Assembly: GCA_009780445.1 (NCBI GenBank)
Contig: WRAA01000134.1
Location: forward strand, 1 to 6,058
DNA length: 6,058 bases
From: Defluviitaleaceae bacterium
Lineage (GTDB): Bacteria > Bacillota > Clostridia > Lachnospirales > WRAA01
Direction of reading: 5' to 3'
The notes under the pieces are model-generated. The model was given only the letters and a program-made list of their open reading frames with translations, did not search any database and was not told the origin of the DNA. Below are positions 1-5,542 of this stretch, piece after piece; the stretch's first letter is position 1; each line of letters starts with the position of its first letter. Both the position numbers and the translations under genes were made by a program.

Positions 1-34
1 ACAAGGCTCGCTTCTTACATAGGGAGATATAAAC

Positions 35-1309
35 ATGGAACTGCACATAATTCTCAGCATCGTGATCATCGCTCTGCTGCTGCTTGTTGCTCTCCTGACC
101 GCAAGCGGGAAGAGGGCGGCAAAGGACATGCTGCCCGGTCTGCTGAAACGCGCCGCCGACGAACAGCGCGAAAGCGTGGCCAAGCAGATCAGCAGCGGCG
201 CGACGGAGCAGTTCGAGCGTTTCGGCGTGATACAGGCCAGCATACAGGCCACCTTGCAAAGCAACCGCGAAGAGATCAACCACCGCCTGCGCGAGTTCCA
301 AGAACAGCTGGATTCGCGCCTGATCGCCATGCAGCACAGCAACACCGAAAATATCGACCGCATAAACGCCACCCTTGCAAGCAATGTGCGATCCCTGCAA
401 GACAGCAACGAGCGGCGGCTGGAGCAGATGCAGGCCGTTGTGGACGAGAAGCTGCACAAAACGCTGGAGACGCGCCTGGCGCAGTCCTTCGAGCTTGTGA
501 GCAAGCAGCTGGAGAGCGTACAAGTCGGCCTGGGCGAAATGAAGAGCCTTGCCGCGGACACCAAGAGCCTGAAACACGCCCTGACCAATGTAAAGGACCG
601 CGGTACATACGGCGAGGTGCGGCTGGAGAAGCTTCTGTCCGACATCCTTGTGCCGGCGCAGTACGAGGTAAACGTGGAGATCAGCGGCGGCAAGCGCGTG
701 GAATTCGCCGTAAAGCTTCCCGGCAACGGCGATACGCCGCTCCTCCTGCCCATAGACTCCAAGTTCCCCATCGAGGACTACAACCGCCTGCTGGACGCGG
801 AGAGCAAGGCCGATATCGACAACGCGCGCAAGGCCTTGGCGCAGAGCATCCGCAGCTTCGCCAAGGACATTCACGACAAGTACATCCTTCCGCCAACAAC
901 CACCGACTTCGCGCTGATGTTCCTGCCCACGGAGGGTCTCTACGCCGAAGTGGTGCGCAACCCCGCCCTATTCGAGGAACTGCGCGACAAGTACAAGGTC
1001 ACGGCCGTGGGCGCGACGACCCTTTCGGCCTTCCTAAGCTCCCTGCAAATGGGCTTCAAGACGCTGACCATCGAGAAGCGTTCGCAGGAAGTCTGGGACA
1101 CCCTGCGCGCCGTTAAGTCAGAGTTCGCCAAGTTTAGCGGCATGTTAGAAAAAGCCCACAAGCAGGTCCAAACCGCCGATAAAACGCTGGCAGACCTTGT
1201 GGGCGTGCGTACACGGGCTATTAACAGGAAGCTGCGCACCGTCGAACACGATACGGACGAACTAACGGCCGGCGACGAGCAGCTTCTGCTTGAAGATCTT
1301 GACGACTAA
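35..1309 (+). CDS. rmuC: RmuC family protein (DNA recombination/rearrangement-limiting factor)
   Basis: This 424-residue protein matches the RmuC family, whose E. coli member limits certain DNA inversions and rearrangements; the family carries a nuclease-like fold, and the exact biochemical activity is not settled. Residues about 4-22 form one hydrophobic N-terminal segment, probably a membrane anchor. Residues about 40-180 are Glu/Gln/Lys-rich with heptad-like spacing, as expected of the family's long coiled coil. The conserved RmuC domain spans about 185-390, with a KDRGTYGEVRLEKLL-type entry (187-201), the DSKFP motif at 241-245 and FLPTEGLYAEV at 297-307. The ATG at 35 is preceded by AGGGAG at 21-26 with 8 bases of spacing, so the start is well supported. 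It is the only plus-strand gene here and ends head-on against prfA, its TAA sharing bases with the prfA TAG. Length is close to the family norm and I see no truncation. Family assignment is firm; the precise role in this organism is inferred. Confidence 0.93.
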   Translation: MELHIILSIVIIALLLLVALLTASGKRAAKDMLPGLLKRAADEQRESVAKQISSGATEQFERFGVIQASIQATLQSNREEINHRLREFQEQLDSRLIAMQHSNTENIDRINATLASNVRSLQDSNERRLEQMQAVVDEKLHKTLETRLAQSFELVSKQLESVQVGLGEMKSLAADTKSLKHALTNVKDRGTYGEVRLEKLLSDILVPAQYEVNVEISGGKRVEFAVKLPGNGDTPLLLPIDSKFPIEDYNRLLDAESKADIDNARKALAQSIRSFAKDIHDKYILPPTTTDFALMFLPTEGLYAEVVRNPALFEELRDKYKVTAVGATTLSAFLSSLQMGFKTLTIEKRSQEVWDTLRAVKSEFAKFSGMLEKAHKQVQTADKTLADLVGVRTRAINRKLRTVEHDTDELTAGDEQLLLEDLDD

Positions 1310-2376
1310 GCCTGCACCGCTTGCAGCATCTCCGCTTGGTAGTTCGTTATGAGAGTGTCCATTATCTCGGTAATATCGCCGTCCAAGATGGAGTCCAACC
1401 GGTGCAGAGTCAGCGAAACGCGGTGATCCGTCACCCGCCCTTGCGGGAAGTTATAGGTGCGGATGCGCTCGGATCTGTCGCCCGTGCCGATCTGGCTCTG
1501 GCGTTCCTGCCTCTGCATCTTCGCCTGTTTCTCCTGCTCCAGGTCATAGAGCTTTGCGCGCAGGATCTTTAACGCCTTGTCCTTGTTCTTTAGCTGGCTC
1601 TTTTCGTCCTGGCAGCTTATGACGATGCCCGTGGGTGCGTGGGTTATGCGCACAGCGGAATCAGTGGTGTTTACGCTCTGCCCGCCGTTGCCGGACGAAC
1701 GGAAAACGTCTACGCGCACGTCGCCCATGTCGAGTTCGATGTCCACCTCTTCGGCCTCCGGCAGTACGGCCACGGTCACGGTGGACGTGTGTATGCGCCC
1801 GCCCGATTCCGTCACGGGTATACGCTGCACGCGGTGTACGCCCGATTCGTACTTTAGCCGCGAGTACGCGCCCTTGCCGTTTATCAGGAACACAACTTCC
1901 TTGAAGCCTCCAAGTTCGTTCTCGTTCCAGCTCATAAGCTCTGTTTTCCAGCGGCTGCGCTCGGCATAGCGGGAATACATGCGGAAGAGGTCGCCCGCAA
2001 ACAGAGCGGCTTCGTCCCCGCCGGCTCCCCCGCGTATCTCCACGATAACGTTCTTGTCGTCGTTAGGGTCCTTCGGCAGTAACAGGATCTTCAGCTTGTC
2101 CGTCAGCTCCTCCAGCAGATCCTGATTCTCCTTCAGCTCTTCCTTCACAAGCTGGCGGAAGTCGTCGTCGATGTTGTCGTTAAGCAGCTGCTTCGACTCC
2201 TCCACGCCCGCCCTTGCGCCCTTGTACGTGCGATACGTCTCGACAATCGGCGTAAGGTCTGAATACTCCTTCATCAGCGCGCGCCACGTATCCTGCATGG
2301 CGATGGTCGCCGGGTCGTTTACGCGCTCCGCCAGCCCCTCATACTTGCTCTCAATCTCTTCCAAACGGTGAAACAA
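1306..2376 (-). CDS. prfA: Peptide chain release factor 1 (RF1)
   Basis: RF1 recognises UAA and UAG in the ribosomal A site and triggers hydrolysis of peptidyl-tRNA. The 356-residue product has the usual family length (about 355-360). The codon-recognition tripeptide is PVT at 187-189, inside RIPVTESGGRIHTS, which is the PxT of RF1 rather than the SPF of RF2. The catalytic GGQ is at 231-233 within RSSGNGGQSVNTTDSAV. The N-terminal helical domain (1 to about 100) and the acidic GGAGGDEAALFAGDL block (116-130) are also typical. The start is a TTG at 2374-2376, supported by AAAGGGG at 2385-2391 with 8 bases of spacing and by the expected N-terminal length. It follows prmC by 13 bases, so it is almost certainly co-transcribed with the methyltransferase that modifies its GGQ glutamine (Gln233 here). 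It ends in TAG, which only RF1 reads, and that stop overlaps the rmuC stop on the other strand. Confidence 0.98.
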   Translation of the reverse strand: MFHRLEEIESKYEGLAERVNDPATIAMQDTWRALMKEYSDLTPIVETYRTYKGARAGVEESKQLLNDNIDDDFRQLVKEELKENQDLLEELTDKLKILLLPKDPNDDKNVIVEIRGGAGGDEAALFAGDLFRMYSRYAERSRWKTELMSWNENELGGFKEVVFLINGKGAYSRLKYESGVHRVQRIPVTESGGRIHTSTVTVAVLPEAEEVDIELDMGDVRVDVFRSSGNGGQSVNTTDSAVRITHAPTGIVISCQDEKSQLKNKDKALKILRAKLYDLEQEKQAKMQRQERQSQIGTGDRSERIRTYNFPQGRVTDHRVSLTLHRLDSILDGDITEIMDTLITNYQAEMLQAVQA

Positions 2377-2389
2377 AGTTCCAGCCCCT

Positions 2390-3250
2390 TTACCCTCTAG
2401 TAGCGTGTACCACGCGGTCTCTTCCTGTCAAGTCCGGCAATATCCTTACATCGGTGAAACCCCTTTTCCGCAGAATTTCGCACACGCTTACGCCCTGCCG
2501 GCAGCCTGTCTCGTAGAATACGGCGGCTCCTTCGCCCGTAAGCTCCGGCGCACGCCGCGTTATCTCGCGGTAGAAGTCCAGCCCGTCGGCTCCGCCGGCC
2601 AGTGCCATGTGCGGCTCGAAACCGCCGACGCTTGCGGGAAGCCCCGCCATTTCCTCCGCCGTGATGTACGGCGGGTTGCTGACCAATATGTCGGCGCGGC
2701 CTGTTGCGGCCAGTGCCGCGCACGTGCTGTCGCGGAAGATGTCGCCCAACACGAATGTGATACGCTTGCCCACTCCGTGAACATCAGCGTTACGCCGCGC
2801 CACGTCCAGCGCGGCCGGCGATATGTCCACCGCCGTAACAAGCACGTCCGGACAGCTAACCGCAAGCGACACGGCAACACAGCCCGAACCCGTGCCGATC
2901 TCCAGCACCCGCCGCGCCCCGGTGCCGCGGATGTGGGCGATGGCCGCCTCAGCAAGGCACTCCGTGTCCGCCCGCGGAATCAGCACGTCCGCGCTCACCG
3001 CAAAGCCCAGCGACATAAACTCGCAGGTACCAAGGATGTAGGCCACAGGCTCGTGGCGGCCGCGCCGCTCCACCAAACCCTCGAACCGGCGTTCCTGCTC
3101 CGGCGAAAGCCCGCGCTCCGGGTGGGTCAGCACATAGACGCGATCCGCGCCGAGAACAAACGCCGCAAGAAGCTGCGCGTCAAGCACGGCGGATTCTATG
3201 CCCTCCGCGCGTAATCTATCCGCGCCGCGCCGCAGTGTGTCACGCAACAA
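2390..3250 (-). CDS. prmC: Release factor glutamine methyltransferase PrmC (HemK)
   Basis: PrmC is a cytoplasmic S-adenosylmethionine-dependent enzyme that N5-methylates the glutamine of the GGQ motif in RF1 and RF2, raising termination efficiency. The 286-residue protein has the expected two parts: an N-terminal helical release-factor-binding region (about 1-85, with EPVAYILG at 67-74) and a Rossmann-type methyltransferase domain. Motif I is EIGTGSGC at 117-124, the acidic SAM-ribose position follows at VDIS (141-144), and the substrate-glutamine-binding NPPY is at 192-195, followed by GGADGLDFYR at 219-228. The usual IPRPDTE/IPRPETE appears as IPRADTE (91-97), a mild variant. The chosen start is TTG at 3248-3250, with GGAGGA at 3259-3264 and 8 bases of spacing; a second TTG follows immediately and cannot be excluded. 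The first 11 bases overlap the end of yqhQ, suggesting translational coupling. Its substrate gene prfA lies 13 bases downstream. Confidence 0.97.
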   Translation of the reverse strand: MLRDTLRRGADRLRAEGIESAVLDAQLLAAFVLGADRVYVLTHPERGLSPEQERRFEGLVERRGRHEPVAYILGTCEFMSLGFAVSADVLIPRADTECLAEAAIAHIRGTGARRVLEIGTGSGCVAVSLAVSCPDVLVTAVDISPAALDVARRNADVHGVGKRITFVLGDIFRDSTCAALAATGRADILVSNPPYITAEEMAGLPASVGGFEPHMALAGGADGLDFYREITRRAPELTGEGAAVFYETGCRQGVSVCEILRKRGFTDVRILPDLTGRDRVVHATRG

Positions 3251-4175
3251 CGGGCAAATCCTCCAGCACCTCGTTAAGCGCGGTGATGGCTACCTCCACC
3301 TGCTCCGGGTCAGGCTCCTTGGTCGTCATATGCTGGAGCCACATCCCGGGGACGCTCACCAGCTTCACAAAGCGCGAATCGGAACGCCCGGCCCAGCGTA
3401 TAACCTCGTAGGACAGCCCGGCGATTACCGGCACCAGCACAATCCGCATGGCCAGACGCAGCACCACCACGTCTGTACGCACGAAGAAGAACACGGCCAT
3501 GCTGATGATCATTACGAAGAGCAGGAAGCTTGTACCGCACCGCTTATGCAAGCGCGAACAGTCCATGACGTTCTCCACAGTCAGCTCTCTCGAGCTTTCG
3601 AGGCAGTTGATGCACTTATGTTCCGCGCCGTGGTACTGGAACACGCGCTTGATGTCCTTCAAACGCGATATCAGTGCGATATACGCCACCAATATGCCTA
3701 TACGCAGCACGCCTTCAAACACGCCCAGCGCCCACGTATGCTCACCGATAATCGGGTTCGTAAACGACGCGATAACCGCCGGCAGGAGCATGAACAGCCC
3801 CACACCCATCACCAGCGCGATCACCATGGACACTACCACCATCACGTCGGCCAGCCTGTCGCCAAGCTTGGCCTCCAGCCACTTCTCAAACTTGGTCTGC
3901 GGCTCCTTCACCGCGTCCTCCATTGCGATATCCGCGGACTTTGTCATAAGCTTTATGCCGAGTTTCATTGAATCCACAAGGGCGACAACCCCGCGTATTA
4001 TCGGCAGCGAATATATCTTGGACCGCCCGGCGGTACTCGCCAGCGCGTTTTTGACAACCACAATGCCGTTGGCCGGGTTACGCACAGCCATTGCATAACA
4101 CGTCTTGCTGCGCATCATCACGCCTTCTATCACGGCCTGCCCGCCTATCATCTGGCACACCTTGGCATCAGCCAT
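3240..4175 (-). CDS. yqhQ: DUF1385 / YqhQ-family membrane protein
   Basis: This is a 311-residue multi-pass membrane protein of the DUF1385 family (B. subtilis YqhQ), described in orthologue catalogues as a predicted metal-dependent enzyme; no activity is established. The signature MIGGQAVIEGVMMRS is at 9-23, followed by the conserved PIIRGVVALVDS (58-69). Hydrophobic segments lie at about 112-136, 156-170, 213-232 and 237-256. Conserved polar motifs that could bind metal are FQYHGAEHKCI (179-189) and HKRCGTSF (210-217); near the end is PGMWLQHMTTKEP (276-288). The frame stays open upstream to 4409, but that extension crosses the tRNA gene and divIC and lacks family resemblance. Of two close ATGs, 4175 is preferred because AAAGGGG at 4182-4188 sits 6 bases upstream; the ATG at 4181 would abut it. 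It overlaps prmC by 11 bases, a clostridial-type yqhQ-prmC-prfA arrangement. Confidence 0.93.
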   Translation of the reverse strand: MADAKVCQMIGGQAVIEGVMMRSKTCYAMAVRNPANGIVVVKNALASTAGRSKIYSLPIIRGVVALVDSMKLGIKLMTKSADIAMEDAVKEPQTKFEKWLEAKLGDRLADVMVVVSMVIALVMGVGLFMLLPAVIASFTNPIIGEHTWALGVFEGVLRIGILVAYIALISRLKDIKRVFQYHGAEHKCINCLESSRELTVENVMDCSRLHKRCGTSFLLFVMIISMAVFFFVRTDVVVLRLAMRIVLVPVIAGLSYEVIRWAGRSDSRFVKLVSVPGMWLQHMTTKEPDPEQVEVAITALNEVLEDLPVVA

Positions 4176-4181
4176 ACGCAT

Positions 4182-4188
4182 CCCCTTT
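4182..4188 (-). promoter_or_regulatory. Ribosome binding site deciding the yqhQ start
   Basis: On the minus strand the bases AAAGGGG lie here. They are directly adjacent to the ATG at 4179-4181 but 6 bases from the ATG at 4173-4175, so the second ATG is the better-spaced start. The same AAAGGGG string serves prfA at 2385-2391. Confidence 0.7.
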
Positions 4189-4193
4189 CCGTA

Positions 4194-4209
4194 ATTCCTA
4201 TTTATAACA
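4194..4209 (-). promoter_or_regulatory. Candidate extended -10 promoter for yqhQ-prmC-prfA
   Basis: Reading the minus strand, TG is followed after one base by TATAAA (4201-4206), matching the extended -10 form TGnTATAAT except at the last position. No good -35 hexamer lies 17 bases upstream, where GCTAAC is found, which is common for extended -10 promoters. Transcription would start near 4194, about 20 bases before the yqhQ ATG at 4175. It sits immediately after the T-run of the upstream terminator, which makes an independent promoter here sensible. The call rests on motif and position only. Confidence 0.4.
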
Positions 4210-4210
4210 C

Positions 4211-4243
4211 AAAAAACCCGGGCGTTAGCACTCCCAAGGTTTT
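4211..4243 (-). terminator. Probable intrinsic terminator after tRNA-Glu
   Basis: On the minus strand an A-rich arm and CTTGGG (4233-4238) can pair with CCCGGG (4217-4222) through three G-C pairs, two T·G wobbles and a C-G pair. An internal A·G mismatch and two more pairs close a GCTA loop (4226-4229). Six T residues follow (4211-4216), and these can also pair with the leading A residues. The element starts 8 bases after the tRNA 3' end and 36 bases before yqhQ, so it probably ends the yabP-yabQ-divIC-tRNA transcript. The plus-strand side has a T-rich but interrupted tail, so it may be weakly bidirectional. Confidence 0.65.
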
Positions 4244-4250
4244 GTTTGTA

Positions 4251-4322
4251 TGACCCGTAGGGGACTCGAACCCCTGTTTCAGCCGTGAGAGGGCCGCGTC
4301 TTAACCACTTGACCAACAGGCC
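4251..4322 (-). tRNA. tRNA-Glu (anticodon CTC)
   Basis: The 72 bases fold into a full cloverleaf. The acceptor stem GGCCTGT/ACGGGTC contains two G·T wobbles (2-71 and 5-68). The D stem is GTC/GAC, the anticodon stem CGGCC/GGCTG with one G·T, and the anticodon loop CTCTCAC. The T stem is AGGGG/CCCCT with loop TTCGAGT, and A is the discriminator. The anticodon is CTC at 4287-4289, reading GAG glutamate codons. The T11-A24 and C4-G69 pairs and the short variable loop lacking base 47 fit known glutamate tRNA identity features. The 3' CCA is not encoded (TAC follows), so it must be added after transcription. The gene lies 10 bases after the divIC stop and just before a terminator, so it is probably processed from the divIC transcript. 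Confidence 0.96.
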
Positions 4323-4332
4323 TTGACCACGT

Positions 4333-4647
4333 TCATCTTGCGTCGTTGATAAATATTGTTTCGTCCGCGCGTATGAAGCCCAGGCGTTCCCGCGCCACGC
4401 GCTCCACAAACGCGTCGGAATAGTGGAACATCAGATCGTATTCCAGATCCCGCGTTACTTGGTGCGCGGCTTGAATCTGCCTGCGCAGATCGGCCTCTTG
4501 CGCCTCCAGTTCGTCCAGCCGCCCGATCTGCGCCTGTATCGAATAGACAAAGCCCACGACCAGTACCAGCCAGAACGTAAGATACAGCCGGATCCTAAGC
4601 CCGGAACTTGCGAAGTCTCCGTCAAACATCTTCCGCTTCTTCTGCAC
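4333..4647 (-). CDS. divIC: Septum formation initiator DivIC/FtsB family protein
   Basis: DivIC/FtsB proteins are small bitopic membrane proteins that join FtsL and DivIB/FtsQ at the division septum and help activate septal peptidoglycan synthesis. The 104-residue product shows the family layout: a short basic cytoplasmic N-terminus (1-18), one membrane segment (about 19-38, LRIRLYLTFWLVLVVGFVYS), and an extracellular coiled coil (about 39-70). The C-terminal motif FVERVARERLGFIRADETIF (80-99) corresponds to the family's ARE-LG-hydrophobic-GE-hydrophobic pattern. The start is GTG at 4645-4647, with AGGTG at 4653-4657 and 5 bases of spacing; this site overlaps the yabQ TAG. An ATG six codons in (4629) is a weaker alternative. 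Placement after yabP-yabQ matches the gene order around divIC in B. subtilis, which favours the DivIC name over a generic FtsB label. Confidence 0.9.
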   Translation of the reverse strand: MQKKRKMFDGDFASSGLRIRLYLTFWLVLVVGFVYSIQAQIGRLDELEAQEADLRRQIQAAHQVTRDLEYDLMFHYSDAFVERVARERLGFIRADETIFINDAR

Positions 4648-4655
4648 TTTCGCAC

Positions 4656-5177
4656 CTAACGCTTCCTAAGAATCACGGCAGCTTGCCGCGCTAGTCTCAC
4701 GCGTTCTATTTTGACACAGATCCGGACATTTTGCAAGAGTTTTTTGAAAGGTTTTCGCGCCAAAAGCAAAATTTTTCGCGCGCGCCTAAGCGGAACCCAA
4801 AGCATTAACAGCACGGCCTTCACCGGCAGCAGTATCAAGGCCACGGCCGCCGCCGCCAGCCGCTTCGCAAAACCTATCACCGCCAGCGACACCTTCATCA
4901 CCGCCGGGCTTAGCATGGCGAAGTAAACAATCGCGCCGAGAGCCGCGCCCGCAAGAAGGTAGAGCCGAACCTCCCCGCCCGTGGTATGGTGCAGGAACAC
5001 AAACATGCCGACGGACGTAACCGCCCAGTACAGCGTATCCTCCGCCTGTATCAGCAAAGACGGATGCGGGATAACGGCACGTACAACACGGAACGCGTCA
5101 TACACAAGCCCCGCGACAAACCCCGCGGCGCAGGCAAGCAGGAACAGCCGCGCCTGTTCCGAAACCGACAGGATCAT
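4656..5177 (-). CDS. yabQ: Spore cortex biosynthesis protein YabQ
   Basis: YabQ is a sporulation membrane protein; in B. subtilis it localises to the forespore membranes and is needed for cortex formation. This 173-residue copy has the family N-terminus: a hydrophobic helix (about 9-24) running into GLVYDAFRVVR (23-33), which resembles the conserved G-x-x-YD-x-FR motif. Further hydrophobic stretches lie at about 50-63, 71-90, 95-104 and 108-129. The last 45 residues are strongly basic (RRARK, RKPFKK and similar). The frame is open to 5249, but the chosen ATG at 5177 has GAGG at 5186-5189 eight bases upstream and leaves the expected N-terminus, whereas a longer form would overlap yabP by 62 bases and lacks homology. 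It begins 10 bases after the yabP stop and ends 8 bases before divIC. It is somewhat shorter than the B. subtilis protein, mainly in the C-terminal tail. Confidence 0.9.
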   Translation of the reverse strand: MILSVSEQARLFLLACAAGFVAGLVYDAFRVVRAVIPHPSLLIQAEDTLYWAVTSVGMFVFLHHTTGGEVRLYLLAGAALGAIVYFAMLSPAVMKVSLAVIGFAKRLAAAAVALILLPVKAVLLMLWVPLRRARKILLLARKPFKKLLQNVRICVKIERVRLARQAAVILRKR

Positions 5178-5187
5178 ACGCCCCGCC

Positions 5188-5487
5188 TCACTTGAACAGC
5201 TTGCCCAGGAAGGCGGGCTTGCCCTTGCCATATGTATGCCCTTCTTCATAGCTTAGCGACACGATCTCCCCGTCCACCTCCAACTCTCCCGTGTCCAGGC
5301 TGAGGCGGTTCACGTGCATTGCCGAACCCTTCAGTATCAGTATGCCCAGCTCTGTGTCTATAACAATGGCCTCTTCGTCAAACGACACAACATCCAGCAC
5401 CCCGCTTACGCTGATGCTCTCGCGCCGCTCAAGCGTAACGCTGTGCTTGGAACCCGCTCTCCTGTCATCCGCCATGCTGCCCCCCAT
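5188..5487 (-). CDS. yabP: Sporulation protein YabP
   Basis: YabP belongs to the YabP/YqfC family of small sporulation proteins, present across spore-forming Firmicutes; its biochemical role is unknown. The 99-residue product has the family pattern in order: HSVTLERRESISVSGVLDVV (15-34), SFDEEAIVIDTELGILILKG (35-54), the MHVNRLSLDTGELEVDG block (57-73) and IVSLSY (75-80). Length matches the roughly 100-residue B. subtilis protein. The frame is open to 5787, but everything upstream of about 5502 is a shadow of recG. The ATG at 5487 is preferred, with AGAAGG at 5493-5498 upstream; the ATG at 5475, preceded by a run of six G, is a real alternative, and an ATG at 5502 is less likely. It is followed closely by yabQ and divIC, so the three form a likely operon. 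Confidence 0.92.
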   Translation of the reverse strand: MGGSMADDRRAGSKHSVTLERRESISVSGVLDVVSFDEEAIVIDTELGILILKGSAMHVNRLSLDTGELEVDGEIVSLSYEEGHTYGKGKPAFLGKLFK

Positions 5488-5542
5488 ATTTACCTTCTGC
5501 ATACAGTATATACGGACGTATGCGCAGATATGCGGACTAAAA
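5488..5542 (-). promoter_or_regulatory. Repeat-rich gap between recG and yabP; possible sporulation promoter
   Basis: This 55-base gap holds no gene. Reading the minus strand, CGCATA (5529-5534) lies 18 bases upstream of TATACTG (5504-5510). That resembles the forespore sigma-G elements TGMATA and CATACTA at five of six and five of seven positions. The same TATACT is a five-of-six match to a vegetative -10, but without a -35. Several short repeats occur here: CGCATA twice, one helical turn apart (5529-5534 and 5519-5524); GCATAC (5518-5523) with its inverse GTATGC (5499-5504); and ATACG-TC-CGTAT (5510-5521). No T-run follows a stem, so it does not look like a terminator for recG. The promoter call is tentative. 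Confidence 0.3.

Noticed and set aside
1..34. Promoter or end of an upstream gene before rmuC
   Set aside because: Only 34 bases are available. Apart from the ribosome binding site at 21-26 I see no clear -10/-35 pair and no coding signal that can be tested.
1312..1326. Inverted repeat CTGCA-ccgct-TGCAG at the rmuC/prfA junction as a terminator
   Set aside because: The stem is only 5 base pairs, no T-run follows on either strand, and it lies inside the last codons of prfA.
2660..2690. PrmC motif variants (RADTE in place of RPDTE/RPETE; ETG in place of EIG) as signs of decay
   Set aside because: The catalytic NPPY, the SAM-binding glycine loop and full length are intact, so these look like normal lineage variation.
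2405..3214. Long open frame (269 codons) on the plus strand, antisense to prmC
   Set aside because: It lies wholly inside prmC, which has clear catalytic motifs. The antisense product has no recognisable domain and its composition is what G+C-rich third codon positions produce by chance.
3198..3971. Histidine-rich open frame on the plus strand, antisense to yqhQ and the prmC start
   Set aside because: The histidine richness comes from reading Val, Met and Leu codons of the yqhQ membrane segments in reverse. There is no family resemblance and it spans two real genes.
4336..4370. A+T-rich patch at the end of divIC as a promoter for tRNA-Glu
   Set aside because: TATTTAT-like bases are present but no acceptable -35 element lies at the right distance, and the bases are explained by Ile/Phe/Asn codons of the conserved DivIC C-terminus.
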